A DNA stretch of 64,000 bases from Frankia sp. QA3. GTDB lineage: Bacteria > Actinomycetota > Actinomycetes > Frankiales > Frankiaceae. The stretch lies in assembly GCF_000262465.1 (NCBI RefSeq), contig NZ_CM001489.1:4657745-4721744 (forward strand). Reading direction: 5' to 3'. Shown piece by piece: positions 54,007-63,781 of the stretch (positions are counted from its first letter, which is position 1; every line of letters begins with the position of its first letter). The notes beneath the pieces are model-generated. The model saw only the letters and a list, made by a program, of their open reading frames with translations, ran no database searches and was not told where the DNA came from. Both the position numbers and the translations under genes were made by a program.

Positions 54007-54649
54007 ATGACGTCGAAGGCGGGAACGTCGGGCGGGCCGGGCGCAGGGGCGCCGGGTACGGGTACGAGGGCGGGCGAGGCGGGCGCCGGCGGGTCGGCGG
54101 GTACACCGTCCGGTCTGGCGGAGCGGCTCGACGAGGCCGTGCTGCTCGACGGCGGCCCGGTCGCCGTCCTGCACGGTCTGGGCGTCGGCGACGTCTTCGT
54201 CTGCCGCGACTACGGCGAGCGGGGCATCGAGGAGGCCCTGTGGGAGGTGCTGCACGCCCGCGGGTTCGAGCGCATCGCCTTCTGCTCGGCCCGCGACGCG
54301 CTGTACTACCGGGACGCGGCATCAGCCGTCATCGGCCGGCGCCGCCCGGCCGCCGCGCCGGCATCGGGAACGGCATCGGGAACGGGAACGACGCGGGCGG
54401 CGGGCGCCGCGGCCGGTGGGCGTGGGGCGCGGCGGCCCGACATGCGGTTCTTCTCCGGGCCGCAGGGCGACCGGATGCGGCTGCGGCTGCCCGGCGACGC
54501 CGACCCGGCGGCTGGCGCCGCAGGGGCCGCCGGGTCGGGCGCTGACGCGGCCGGCGGGGGCACGGCCGGTGGGGGCGACGGCCGGGGCGGACCCGGCTGG
54601 CGGGGGCGTGGCAGCCGGCGGCGGGGTGCCGAGGCGCCGGCGGTCGGGG
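54007..54649 (+). CDS. N-terminal domain of AAA+ gene, out of frame with the ATPase part
   Basis: The ATG at 54007 opens a frame that after a Gly/Ala tail encodes a convincing alpha/beta domain. It includes L-D-E-A-V-L-L-D-G-G, V-F-V-C-R-D-Y-G, E-E-A-L-W-E-V-L and R-I-A-F-C-S-A-R-D-A-L-Y-Y (residues about 38-105), followed by M-R-F-F-S-G-P. Beyond about 54520 both this frame and the next one run through a glycine-rich linker, and the ATPase part continues in the next frame. The domain is probably the N-terminus of the AAA+ protein, separated by one indel in the G-run linker (54530-54640). Otherwise it is a separate gene that ends out of frame at 55143. Confidence 0.55.
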
Positions 54650-56923
54650 ATGCGGGATCCGTTCCTCGTCCGGATGCTCGACCAGTTCATGACCCAGGAC
54701 GAGATCCGGACCGCGATCGTGGTGACGCGGATGGAGCAGTTCCTCCCCCATGTCGAGGACCGGCGCGCGCTGTCGGAGGCGTTCGGGCGCTGGACCGCGG
54801 GGCGGACCGAGAACCGCTGCCTGCTGCTGTTCCCGCAGCGGCGCCGCGAGGGCATCGTCGAGATCCTGCGGGAGGAGCGCGCCTACCGGACGCTCGCCGA
54901 GTACCTGGACGTGGCCGCGTCACGCCGTTCGGCGCCGGTGTTCGGGCGGGTCGGGGAGCCGCCGGTGGCCGAGCTGGAGCGCCTCGTCCACCTCGTCCGG
55001 GTGCGCCACGGGTTGCGCATCGACGACTGGGCGGGTCTGCCGAACACGCTGGCGGCGATGGCGGCCGAGTCCGAGATCGGCGCGGCCCGCTGGCTCGACG
55101 GGCTGACCGCGCTGGCCCGCTCCGACCTCCCGCTCACCGGTGAGCGGCTGCGCCGGGCCGGCCTGCTTTCCGGGGTGCTGCCCGATGGCCGCGACGTCTG
55201 GGAACGCCTGGACGAGCTGGTCGGGCTCGACCCCGTGAAGTCCTACCTGCGGGCGCTGGCACGGCGCGCGGCGCTGGACGCGGCCCGGCGGGACAGCGGC
55301 ACCGACCGGGCCGAGCCGCGGGCGTTGCACCTGGTGTTCACCGGTCGACCGGGGACGGGCAAGACGACGGTGGCGCGCCTCGTCGGGGAGATCTACCGCG
55401 ACCTGGGGCTGCTGCGCCGCGGGCAGCTCGTCTCCGCGGAGGTGTCCGATCTCGTCGCCGGCTACGTCGGCCAGACCGCCCAGAACACCAACCGCATCGT
55501 CGACGAGGCCCTGGACGGGGTGCTGTTCATCGACGAGGCGTACCGGCTGACCGAGCAGGTCGGCGGCTTCGGGCAGGAGGCGATCGACACCCTGCTGACC
55601 CGGATGGAGAACGACCGGCAGCGGCTCGTCGTGATCGTCGCCGGCTACCCGGGGAAGATCACCGAGTTCCTCGACGCCAACCCGGGGCTGCGCAGCCGGT
55701 TCCCGGCGTCCGGCGTCATCGACTTCCCCGACTACAGCCCCGCGGAGCTGGCCGAGATCGCCCTCGGGGAGCTCGAACGCGGCGGGTCGGCGTGGACGCC
55801 GGAGCTCGCCGACGTCGTCGGACAGGTGACCGAGGGGCTGTTCCGGACCCGCGACGACTCGTTCGGCAACGCCCGGGCCATGCGCGACCTGGCGTCGGAG
55901 CTGCGCGACTCCTGGTCGCAACGGGTGCTGCCGGACCATGTCGTGCGCCCGACGCCGGCGCAGCTCGCCGCGGCGCTGGCCACCCCGCTGACGCCGGCGG
56001 ACCTGCCAGCCCGCTACCAGGTGCACGTGGCGCGCGAGGTGCCGCCGATCGAGGAGGTGCTCGCCGAACTCGACGGCCTGGTCGGGATGGCCGAGGTGAA
56101 GGACGTCCTGCGGGCGCTGGTGAACCGGCTGCGCCACCGCCAGCGGCTCGGCGCCACCGGGATCGTCGCCCCGCACATGCTGTTCCTCGGGCCGCCCGGC
56201 ACCGGCAAGACGACGGTCGCCGGGCTGGTCGGCCGGATGCTGCGCAGCATGGGCCTGCTCACCCGCGGCCACGTCGTGGAGGCGACCCGGGAACGCCTGG
56301 TCGCCGGCTACCTCGGGCAGACCGCCCTGCGCACCGAGGAGCGTATCGCCGAGGCCGTCGACGGCGTGCTGTTCATCGACGAGGCGTACAGCCTGGCCCG
56401 CGGCGGCGAGAACGACTTCGGCCAGGAGGCGATCGACACCCTGACCCCGGCGATGGAGCGGCTGCGCGGCCGGCTGGTCGTCGTCGCCGCCGGCTACCCG
56501 GCGCCGATGGCGAACTTCCTGGCCCGCAACGAGGGGCTCGCCTCCCGGTTCACCGAACGGGTGCGCTTCCCGGACTACGCCCTGCCGGAGCTCGCCGAGA
56601 TCCTCGACCGGATGGCCGCCGGCCAGGGTTACACGGTGTCGCCGGGAGCGCGGGCGGCGGCCGGGGCCTGGTTCGCCCGCCAGAAGGCCGATCACCCGCT
56701 CGACTTCGGCAACGGGCGGACGGTGCGCAACCTGCTCGGCGTCCTGGAGGCCGCGCTCGCCGACCGCACCCTCGCCCTGCCCGACGACACCGACCGCGCC
56801 ATCCTCACGACCTTCCTCGCCGAGGACGTGCCCGCCGTGCCCGGCGCTCCCGGCGCCGCGGGCAGCGGGGGCGGCACCGCGCCCAAGGAACTGCGCCGGG
56901 CGGGAGGCCGAGCCGATGACTGA
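54650..56923 (+). CDS. Tandem AAA+ ATPase, CbxX/CfxQ (SpoVK-like)
   Basis: From the ATG at 54650 this is a 757-residue protein. After an N-terminal helical region it has two CbxX-type AAA+ modules. Module 1 has Walker A G-R-P-G-T-G-K-T-T (around 232), Walker B V-L-F-I-D-E-A-Y (around 290) and pore segment G-Y-V-G-Q-T. Module 2 has G-P-P-G-T-G-K-T-T (around 514) and again V-L-F-I-D-E-A-Y, with G-Y-L-G-Q-T. Such proteins remodel partner complexes (Rubisco activase, T7S EccA). The N-terminus is uncertain because of the frame change described at 54007. The 3' end overlaps the next gene by 8 bp. Confidence 0.88.
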   Translation: MRDPFLVRMLDQFMTQDEIRTAIVVTRMEQFLPHVEDRRALSEAFGRWTAGRTENRCLLLFPQRRREGIVEILREERAYRTLAEYLDVAASRRSAPVFGRVGEPPVAELERLVHLVRVRHGLRIDDWAGLPNTLAAMAAESEIGAARWLDGLTALARSDLPLTGERLRRAGLLSGVLPDGRDVWERLDELVGLDPVKSYLRALARRAALDAARRDSGTDRAEPRALHLVFTGRPGTGKTTVARLVGEIYRDLGLLRRGQLVSAEVSDLVAGYVGQTAQNTNRIVDEALDGVLFIDEAYRLTEQVGGFGQEAIDTLLTRMENDRQRLVVIVAGYPGKITEFLDANPGLRSRFPASGVIDFPDYSPAELAEIALGELERGGSAWTPELADVVGQVTEGLFRTRDDSFGNARAMRDLASELRDSWSQRVLPDHVVRPTPAQLAAALATPLTPADLPARYQVHVAREVPPIEEVLAELDGLVGMAEVKDVLRALVNRLRHRQRLGATGIVAPHMLFLGPPGTGKTTVAGLVGRMLRSMGLLTRGHVVEATRERLVAGYLGQTALRTEERIAEAVDGVLFIDEAYSLARGGENDFGQEAIDTLTPAMERLRGRLVVVAAGYPAPMANFLARNEGLASRFTERVRFPDYALPELAEILDRMAAGQGYTVSPGARAAAGAWFARQKADHPLDFGNGRTVRNLLGVLEAALADRTLALPDDTDRAILTTFLAEDVPAVPGAPGAAGSGGGTAPKELRRAGGRADD

Positions 56924-58994
56924 CCCGCCGGTCGACGCCGGCTGCCCGGTGTGCCTGCGCCCGTGCCCGCCGGCAGGTGCCGCGGCGGCCTGCGCGACGT
57001 GCGGGTGGGTGCTGGCCGGTCCCCCGGTGCTCGGTGAGGTGACCGCGGCGCTCACCGCGGCCTTCACCGAGCGGCTCGACACCGCGCGCCGCCGCTTCGA
57101 CCTGCTCGGCGTCGCCCGGGTGCTGGCACTACCGAACCCCGGCGCCCCGCTCGACCCCGGCCGGCTCACCGCGCTCGTGCGTGGCGGTGCCCCCCGGCCC
57201 GGCGAGCTCGACGCCGCCCGGGCCGCCGTCGCCGCTCGGGCCACTCCCGGCGCGGGCGCAGCCGCCGATGTCCTGGACCCGCTGGTCGCCCGGCTCGCGG
57301 ACGGCACCCTCGTCGAGTTCGCGGTCGTCGAGTTCACCCCGGACGCGGTGCTGCTGCGGGTCCTCGACGCCGACGCGGCCGGCACGCCTCGGCTCGCCGG
57401 GGTGACCGAGCGCTGGGACTGGTCGGCGCTCCTGCCCGGGGTGTCCGCGGACGCGGACTGGCCCGAGACGCGCTGGCTACGGATGGCCGGTGGCCTCGGC
57501 AGCGACCGCGTGAACGGCGGCGGCGTGAACAGCGGCGGCGTGGGGCGGGGCGGGTGCCGGTCACGGGCCGCCGGGTGGGCGGCGGCGCTGCGCCCGGCGC
57601 TTGACACGCTGGCCGCCCTGGACCGGGCCATGCCGCTGGTGCTGCTGCGCCGCGTCGACGGCTGGTCGGCGGTGGACGCCGCGGAGGCCGCCCTCGCCGC
57701 GGCGGTGCCCGGTCGGGACGTGTCGCGCCGCGCCGTCGGCACCGGGCCGGGGCCGCTCGGCGAGGCGCTGCGCGCGGCCCCGGCCCGCCACGACCTCGCC
57801 CTCGTCGTCGCCGAGGTGGATTCGGGGACCCGGCTGGTGACGCTGGCCACCCGCCCGTTGTTCGCCGCCGGCACCCGGGTCACCCCCGGCGCCCCACCGC
57901 CGCGGCGCACGGTCGAGCTCGCCCTGCCCGGCCCGGCGGACGGCGGCTCACGGCGGGGATCGGGGCCGGGACAGCAGCATGGGCAACAGCAGCATGGGCA
58001 ACAGCAGCATGGGCAGGAGCACGGGCCGGGACACGGGCAGGACGTGGTGACCCTCGCCGTCGTCGCGGGCCCCACGGCGGGGCCGCCGGGCGCATGGCTG
58101 CCGGTCGCGGCGGCGTCGCTGCCGCTGCCCGCCGGCACCGCGACGTCGGTCGAGGTCGAGCTCGTCGCGGCGGGCCGGTTCCGGTTCACCGCGGCGGGCC
58201 GGACGGCGGACGGCGCGGCGCCCGACTGGCCGGCGCTGCTGGCGCGCGTGCCCGCCAAGCAGGGCGCCGACCCCGTGGACGTCGTGTTCGGCATCGAGCT
58301 CGGCGGCGACGATCCGGTGGCGGCCACGGCCCGCCTCCGGCTCGCCGTCGACGTCGTCGAGCTGGTCGGGCGCGCCCACCCGGACCCGGGCGCCGTGCGG
58401 ATCGGCGCGATCGGCTACGACGACCATGTCTTCGACGACACGAAGATCTGGAGGCGCCCGGTGATCCGGCCGGTGGCGTTCGCCAGCGCGGCGGCCGCGT
58501 CCCGGTCGCGGCTCGTCGACGAACTGGTGTCCCTGCGGCCGAGCCCTCGCCTGCACGCCTACGCCGCCCCGATCGAGGACGCCGTGCACGAGCTGGCCCA
58601 GCTGCCCTGGCGCGCCGGGGCCGCGCGCGTGTTCGTGACCCTCGGCGCCCTGCCGCCGCATCCCGCCGACCGGCACACCGCCGGCTCGCCGCGCTGCACC
58701 CGGAACTACGACTGGAGGACAACGATGGACACGCTGGTCGACACCCACGGCCTGCGTCGGGTGGCTGTCCGGGGCACTCCGGAGGTGGACCTCGACCGGG
58801 CCGCGCGCGACGCCCCGGCCCGCGCCGACGACGCCTGGCGGCACCTCGGCGCCGACGCACTGCTGGCCGCGGAGGCGACGGACGCCGCCCGGCTCGCCGA
58901 GGCGTGCGGCGTGCTGCCAGCGGTGTTCTCCCGGCCGCTGCCCGTCCCGCTCGCCGCCGGCCCGGCCGCCGGGACGGAGCGTGCGCCATGGTGA
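56916..58994 (+). CDS. Zinc-ribbon / degenerate vWA-like protein
   Basis: This 692-residue protein begins with a zinc ribbon (C10, C13, C26, C29 with a C-G-W turn). The middle holds alpha/beta modules, then a Gln/His/Gly repeat (about residues 350-375). From about 445 a vWA-like fold is seen: V-D-V-V-F-G-I-E-L-G-G, where D-x-S-x-S is expected, then R-I-G-A-I-G-Y-D-D-H and R-V-F-V-T-L-G-A. The metal-binding MIDAS residues are not all there, so it is likely an adaptor. Both ends overlap neighbouring genes (8 bp upstream; 7 bp with the GTPase), arguing for one translational unit. Confidence 0.7.
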   Translation: MTDPPVDAGCPVCLRPCPPAGAAAACATCGWVLAGPPVLGEVTAALTAAFTERLDTARRRFDLLGVARVLALPNPGAPLDPGRLTALVRGGAPRPGELDAARAAVAARATPGAGAAADVLDPLVARLADGTLVEFAVVEFTPDAVLLRVLDADAAGTPRLAGVTERWDWSALLPGVSADADWPETRWLRMAGGLGSDRVNGGGVNSGGVGRGGCRSRAAGWAAALRPALDTLAALDRAMPLVLLRRVDGWSAVDAAEAALAAAVPGRDVSRRAVGTGPGPLGEALRAAPARHDLALVVAEVDSGTRLVTLATRPLFAAGTRVTPGAPPPRRTVELALPGPADGGSRRGSGPGQQHGQQQHGQQQHGQEHGPGHGQDVVTLAVVAGPTAGPPGAWLPVAAASLPLPAGTATSVEVELVAAGRFRFTAAGRTADGAAPDWPALLARVPAKQGADPVDVVFGIELGGDDPVAATARLRLAVDVVELVGRAHPDPGAVRIGAIGYDDHVFDDTKIWRRPVIRPVAFASAAAASRSRLVDELVSLRPSPRLHAYAAPIEDAVHELAQLPWRAGAARVFVTLGALPPHPADRHTAGSPRCTRNYDWRTTMDTLVDTHGLRRVAVRGTPEVDLDRAARDAPARADDAWRHLGADALLAAEATDAARLAEACGVLPAVFSRPLPVPLAAGPAAGTERAPW
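57970..58042 (+). repeat. 15-bp coding minisatellite (QQHGQ repeats)
   Basis: Repeated units cagcatgggcaacag encode Gln/His/Gly repeats within the vWA-like protein. Three copies are perfect, followed by diverged copies. Confidence 0.85.
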
Positions 58995-60121
58995 CCCCGC
59001 CGTCCCGACCGCGGCCCGGCCCCGGCCCGAAGCCGGGCGGCCCGCCGAGCTACGACTTCCGGCTGGGCCTGTGGGGCTCGTCCGGCAGCGGCAAGACGAC
59101 GTACCTGGGGGCGCTCGCGCTCGCCGCCGACCAGGCCAGGGGGCGAAGCGTCACATGGACGCTCACCAGCCGGCACACCGACGCCCTGTCGGTGCTGACC
59201 GAGCTGACCCACGACCTGACCGTGCGGCAGCGTTTTCCGGCGCCGACCCAGTCGATCACGGAGCTGAAGTGGTCCCTGCTCGGGGAGCGGCTGGCGTCCC
59301 GGCCGGCGAACTCTTCGAAGAACAGCTGGGGCGGGCGGGGCGCCGGGCGGCCGGCAACACCGCAGGCGGCGGCCGGCAACCAGAGCATCGAGATCAACCT
59401 GGAGCTGCTGGAGGCGCCCGGGTACCTCGTCGACGACAACAAGTGGCGCGACCCGGACGAGGACCCGCTGGAGTTCGACGACCTCGACTTCGACGCGCCC
59501 GAACCGGAGCCCACCGGCGGGATGGCCGGTGACATCGCCCGCCTGGTCGACCACCTCGCCCGCTGCAACGGGATCATCTACCTGTTCGACCCGGAGCGGG
59601 AGGACCGCGACGGCGACGCGTTCCGGCACTTCAACGCCACCCTGACGGAGGTGCAGGCCAGGACGTTCCGGGACGGTCGGATGATCGGCGCCCGGCTGCC
59701 GCACCACTTCGCCGTCTGCGTCACCAAGATGGACACCCCGGCGGTGCTGGAGCTGGCGATGACCCGCCAGGAGATCGAGCAGCTCCGCGAGTCCAACGGC
59801 CCGATCAAGCTCGGCTCCGAGATCGCCGAGGGCCTGGTCGACCGGCTGTGCCGGGAACGGCCGAAGGGCGGCGCACGGCACGTGCGGGACGCCATCGACA
59901 ACCGGTTCCTGCCGGAGCGGGTCCGCTACTTCGCCACCTCCGCCGTCGGCTTCTGGATCGGCCCGGACGGCAAGTTCGACCCGGCCGGCTACGAGAACGT
60001 CCTGGTGGACGGCGCCGGGGTGCGGATCCGGGGCTCGGTGCGGCCGATGAACGTGCTGGAGCCGCTGGTCTGGCTGGCGGAGTGCATCCGCAAGGCGCAG
60101 CGAGCGGGCCTGCCGACGTGA
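58988..60121 (+). CDS. P-loop GTPase of the NTPase locus (DO-GTPase-like)
   Basis: This 377-residue protein is a P-loop GTPase. The G1 box is G-S-S-G-S-G-K-T-T (30-38). An acidic stretch near residues 155-180 may stand in place of the usual G3 Asp. The I-I-Y-L-F-D-P strand is followed by G4 T-K-M-D (246-249) and S-A G5-like A-T-S-A-V-G (around 318). The pattern fits TRAFAC-type single GTPases found with GTPase-associated protein genes; I recall these from surveys of NTP-dependent conflict systems. The ATG at 58988 overlaps the preceding stop. The partner gene begins at the GTGA overlap at 60118. Confidence 0.78.
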   Translation: MVTPPSRPRPGPGPKPGGPPSYDFRLGLWGSSGSGKTTYLGALALAADQARGRSVTWTLTSRHTDALSVLTELTHDLTVRQRFPAPTQSITELKWSLLGERLASRPANSSKNSWGGRGAGRPATPQAAAGNQSIEINLELLEAPGYLVDDNKWRDPDEDPLEFDDLDFDAPEPEPTGGMAGDIARLVDHLARCNGIIYLFDPEREDRDGDAFRHFNATLTEVQARTFRDGRMIGARLPHHFAVCVTKMDTPAVLELAMTRQEIEQLRESNGPIKLGSEIAEGLVDRLCRERPKGGARHVRDAIDNRFLPERVRYFATSAVGFWIGPDGKFDPAGYENVLVDGAGVRIRGSVRPMNVLEPLVWLAECIRKAQRAGLPT

Positions 60122-63100
60122 GCAGGCCCGCGCAGACGACCGGCGCGGTGGCCGTCCCGGTGGACTGGGCGGTGTTCGGCAAGGAACGCGGGCAGCGCGA
60201 CGACTACGGGGTGCTGCGGGCGAGCGCGTTGCGGATCCGCCGCGGCACCTTCGACCGGCTCGTCCGCCAGTACTCCCCCGGCTCGCCGACCGGCCCGCAC
60301 GCCGACACCCCCGCGGCGCTGCCGTGGGTCACGTTCAGCGGCACCGGCATCAGCGGCGTGCGGTACATCGGCGTCGCGATCTGCCGCTGGCCGCGGGCGC
60401 CGCAGGACGACGTCGACGCCTTCGGCCGGACGTTCGTCACGACCTGGTTCTTCTGCCTGCCGTTCGAGGACTTCCACCGCTACTTCGGCACGTACGGGGC
60501 GCTGTACGACGCGGTGCGCGACGTCCGCCCGGACACCGACGGCGCCGAGCTGCACCTGCCCCGCCCCGAGCCGGACCCGGCGGTCCCGGCCGAGTACGGC
60601 GCGTTCGGCCCGGCCGAGCGCCTGGCGCTGGTGCGCCACCACCCGCAGGCGGCGGGGGTCGCGGCCCGCCTGCTCGACGGCGCGGTGACGCTCACCCATC
60701 CCGCGCACCAGCGTCCCCCCTCGATCGAGGACCGGATCAGGTTCTTCGACGCGGTGTGCGCGCTGCTGCCCGCCGGCATCCAGGGCATCCTGCCGGCGGG
60801 CACCTGGGCGGACTGGCGCACCGAGCACCAGCTCCGGCTCGTCTACGGCAGCCGGGAGGGCAGCGACGTCCTCGATCTCGGGACCGACCCGTCCACCGCG
60901 GTCAGCCCGACGAGCAACGCCAGGCGCTACCTCGCGCTGCTCGCCTGGGGCGACGACGACGCCGAGCTGACCCGCCGGCTCACCACGCTCGCCGCCCGCC
61001 CGGCCTGGCTCGACCCGGACCGCAAGCTCAGCTTCCACCAACCCGGCACCATCCTGGCGACCCTCGGCCTGATCAGGGCGGCGGAGCTGGCCCGCAGCTA
61101 CGACACGGGCAGGATCACGCTGGGCGCGTTGGCGACCGAATGCCTCGCCCTGCCACCGGAGGCGGACGCCGACGGCCACCTGGTGAGCCTCCTCATCCGC
61201 GCCGGCGGCGAGGCCCAGCTTCCCGCGATCGAGCGTCTGTGGTCCCGGGCCGCCCTGGACGCCTGCGTCGAGCGGTGCACGGCGCTACTCGCCAGGACGG
61301 GGGCGGGCAGGTCCACCATGCTCACCGAGCTGCTCCGGTACGCCGCCGAGCAGCGGCCGACGCTGCTGCCCGCGGTCGTCGCCCGCATCCTGCTGGACGG
61401 CACGCGCGGCCCGGCGGCCGATCCGGCGGGCCGGTCCATCGCCGAGTGGACCGATGCCGGTGCCGGTGGCGAGGACGCCGACGGGGAGGATCGCCGCCTG
61501 GTGCTGCACCGCGCCCTGCAGCTGGTGCGTGACCACGCCGGCCCCGGCGCCGGGGAAGGCTGGGACGAGGTACGCCGGGTGCTGGCCGAGGACGGGCGGC
61601 TCGCCGTCGAGCTCGCCCACGTGCTGATCCGGAACCCGCGGTCCCTGGGCTGGGACGACCGCCGCGATCTCACCGCCTGGCTGGACTGGGCCGAGGACGG
61701 CGGCGGGCCGGCCGCGGCGGCGCTCGCCCCGTACCGGATCGTCCTGGGGCCCGGCGCCGATCACCTGCGGACCGAGCAGGTCGCGGAGCTCGCCGAGGTC
61801 TGGCCCGTGCCCACCGGTGGGGACGCGGGCCCGGTCCGGGCCGACCGGCACGTGCAGAGCCTGGTCTGCCTCGCGGCGCGGGTGGCGCCCGGCACGGGTG
61901 TGCCGCGTGCCGTCCTCGAGTGGGCCCGGGGCGTCGCACCGCTCGGTCGATCCCGCCACGAGAGCTGGCGGACGTTCCTGGCCGGCGGGAACCTGCGTCT
62001 GAGCGAGCCGGAGCGCCGCGGCCTGCGGGAGGCACTGGAACATCGGCCGTCCCGGCGTGACGGCCGGGCGCACGAGCTTCTCCCGCGCGGCGGTGCCTTC
62101 GCCGGCGATCGGCCGTCCCCGACCGGTGGGCCGGACGGCTCCGCGGATCCGCCCGCAGCGGGCTGGGCGGACTTCCGGCCGGTCGCGGCGGCGGCGCGCT
62201 GGACCGCGTCGCAGGACGGCGACGCGACATCGAGACGGCTGGCCTGGTACCGGCCGCCGGCCGCCGACACGGCGTTCTTCGCCGACAGCCCGGACCGCGT
62301 CGCCGTCGCCGGCCCGAGCCGTCCCGGCGACGAGGCGTGGTCCTGTTCCGTCGCGTACGACGATCTGGCGACGGCGGGCTGCGGACTGCGCGAGCTCCAC
62401 CGCGCCGTGCAGGCCGCGTCACCCGCGGCGCAGGGCGCCGACGAGTATCTCGAGCTGCCCGCGCTGGACGTGGCGGAAACGGTCGCGAACATCGAGCGCT
62501 TCGGGTTCGCGCAGGTGGCCGCCGCGGCCGCCCTGCTGCTCGACGGCCCGCTGAGCGTGCTGCTGCGCCACGATCAGGTCGAGCTCGACGATCGGCTCCG
62601 CTTCGTCGACGCGGTCCTCGCGCTGCTGCCCTTCGGCGTCCGGTCGACCATGTCGGTCGCGAGCCTCGCCGCCGCCCCGCCGACTCTCGCCCGTCACCGG
62701 CTGACCTTCGCCGCCTACCCGCCGCCGACGTCCACCGACCGCCATACCGTCGTCTGGTCCCCCCACCCCGCTGTGGCTCCCCCGCTGCGCTCGGGCCTGG
62801 CGCGCCTGTACTTCCGGCTGCTGGTCCTGACCCGATCCCGGCTGCTCGACCCGCCGCGGCTCGTCGAGAGCCTGGCCCACGCCGGGGACCCGATCGACCT
62901 GGAGCGGCCCGAGACCGTCTCCCGGGTGGCCCGCCTGGACCTGCCCGCCCTCCGCGCGGCCACCGACGTCACCACCACCCCGGAGCTGCTGAAGGCACGC
63001 GAGGCGCTGAGCGGGCGCGTCCCGTCAGGGCCGGGCGCCACCAGCACGGTCGAGGTGAACGCGCTGGCCACGCTGCTGGCCGGTGGCGGGCTGGCCGATC

Positions 63101-63777
63101 TCGAGCTGGCCGGCCGGTACGCCGACGGCCTGCGGATCGGCGGGCGCCTCGACGAGATGCTCGTCAAGTTGCTCGACCGCTGCGACGGGTCGTGGTCGGC
63201 GCTGTCCGTCGGCACCATGATGCTGCTGCGCCGGGGCACCGACAACGAGCCGGCGCCGCCCGTCGTCCAGGCGCTGCGCCGCGTGCCGGCGGTGGCGCTG
63301 GACCTCCTCGCGGAGCTGGCCCTGTGCGGTGAGCCGCTCCCCCAGCTGCGGTGGTGGATGGAGGCGCTCGACCCCGCCGGTCGCAACTCCTCCCTCGCCC
63401 CGTTCCGCGCCGTGGTCTACCCCTCCGAGCTCACCGGCCTCCCCGACTGGTTCGCGGCCCTCACCGGACGGCCGGAGGCCCAGCAGGCTTTCGTCCACTT
63501 CGTGCACCTACGCAGCCCCCATCACGGTCAGGAACTGCTGGCGGAGCTGGCCGCGGCACCGGCACCGGCGCCTGGCCGGCAGCCGTCCTGGCTCAGCCGC
63601 GCCGCCGGCGGACTGCGCCGCGGGCGGTCCGCGCCCACGGGCGAGCCGCCTGCGCCGGACCGGGAACGCGACGGCGGTCGGCGCGACGACACCCCCGGGG
63701 ACCTGATCCGGGACGAGTTCGAGGGGCAGGCGCAGTGGAGCCGGCCCGGCTATCCGGCGTCCGGCGGGGGGCGGTGA
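60118..63777 (+). CDS. Large GTPase-associated protein (GAP1-like)
   Basis: This is a 1219-residue soluble protein. The first 150 residues begin V-D-W-A-V-F-G-K-E, with Y-x-V-L and a G-V-R-Y-I-G-V strand, and are followed by a helical region with T-W-F-F-C-L-P-F. In the middle two homologous-looking halves contain R-I-R-F-F-D-A-V-C-A-L-L-P and R-L-R-F-V-D-A-V-L-A-L-L-P motifs (around 205 and 830). The C-terminus is helical with a charged tail. I match it to the GTPase-associated protein 1 type, with N-terminal, middle and C-terminal modules, by pattern and neighbourhood only. It starts at GTG (GTGA overlap with the GTPase). Confidence 0.72.
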   Translation: MSRPAQTTGAVAVPVDWAVFGKERGQRDDYGVLRASALRIRRGTFDRLVRQYSPGSPTGPHADTPAALPWVTFSGTGISGVRYIGVAICRWPRAPQDDVDAFGRTFVTTWFFCLPFEDFHRYFGTYGALYDAVRDVRPDTDGAELHLPRPEPDPAVPAEYGAFGPAERLALVRHHPQAAGVAARLLDGAVTLTHPAHQRPPSIEDRIRFFDAVCALLPAGIQGILPAGTWADWRTEHQLRLVYGSREGSDVLDLGTDPSTAVSPTSNARRYLALLAWGDDDAELTRRLTTLAARPAWLDPDRKLSFHQPGTILATLGLIRAAELARSYDTGRITLGALATECLALPPEADADGHLVSLLIRAGGEAQLPAIERLWSRAALDACVERCTALLARTGAGRSTMLTELLRYAAEQRPTLLPAVVARILLDGTRGPAADPAGRSIAEWTDAGAGGEDADGEDRRLVLHRALQLVRDHAGPGAGEGWDEVRRVLAEDGRLAVELAHVLIRNPRSLGWDDRRDLTAWLDWAEDGGGPAAAALAPYRIVLGPGADHLRTEQVAELAEVWPVPTGGDAGPVRADRHVQSLVCLAARVAPGTGVPRAVLEWARGVAPLGRSRHESWRTFLAGGNLRLSEPERRGLREALEHRPSRRDGRAHELLPRGGAFAGDRPSPTGGPDGSADPPAAGWADFRPVAAAARWTASQDGDATSRRLAWYRPPAADTAFFADSPDRVAVAGPSRPGDEAWSCSVAYDDLATAGCGLRELHRAVQAASPAAQGADEYLELPALDVAETVANIERFGFAQVAAAAALLLDGPLSVLLRHDQVELDDRLRFVDAVLALLPFGVRSTMSVASLAAAPPTLARHRLTFAAYPPPTSTDRHTVVWSPHPAVAPPLRSGLARLYFRLLVLTRSRLLDPPRLVESLAHAGDPIDLERPETVSRVARLDLPALRAATDVTTTPELLKAREALSGRVPSGPGATSTVEVNALATLLAGGGLADLELAGRYADGLRIGGRLDEMLVKLLDRCDGSWSALSVGTMMLLRRGTDNEPAPPVVQALRRVPAVALDLLAELALCGEPLPQLRWWMEALDPAGRNSSLAPFRAVVYPSELTGLPDWFAALTGRPEAQQAFVHFVHLRSPHHGQELLAELAAAPAPAPGRQPSWLSRAAGGLRRGRSAPTGEPPAPDRERDGGRRDDTPGDLIRDEFEGQAQWSRPGYPASGGGR

Positions 63778-63781
63778 GGCG

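Noticed and set aside
54920..58327. 1135-residue open frame on the minus strand across the AAA+ and vWA-like genes
   Set aside because: It is rich in Pro, Ser and Arg and has no domain. It mirrors the third-position GC bias of the real plus-strand genes, so it is an antisense shadow.
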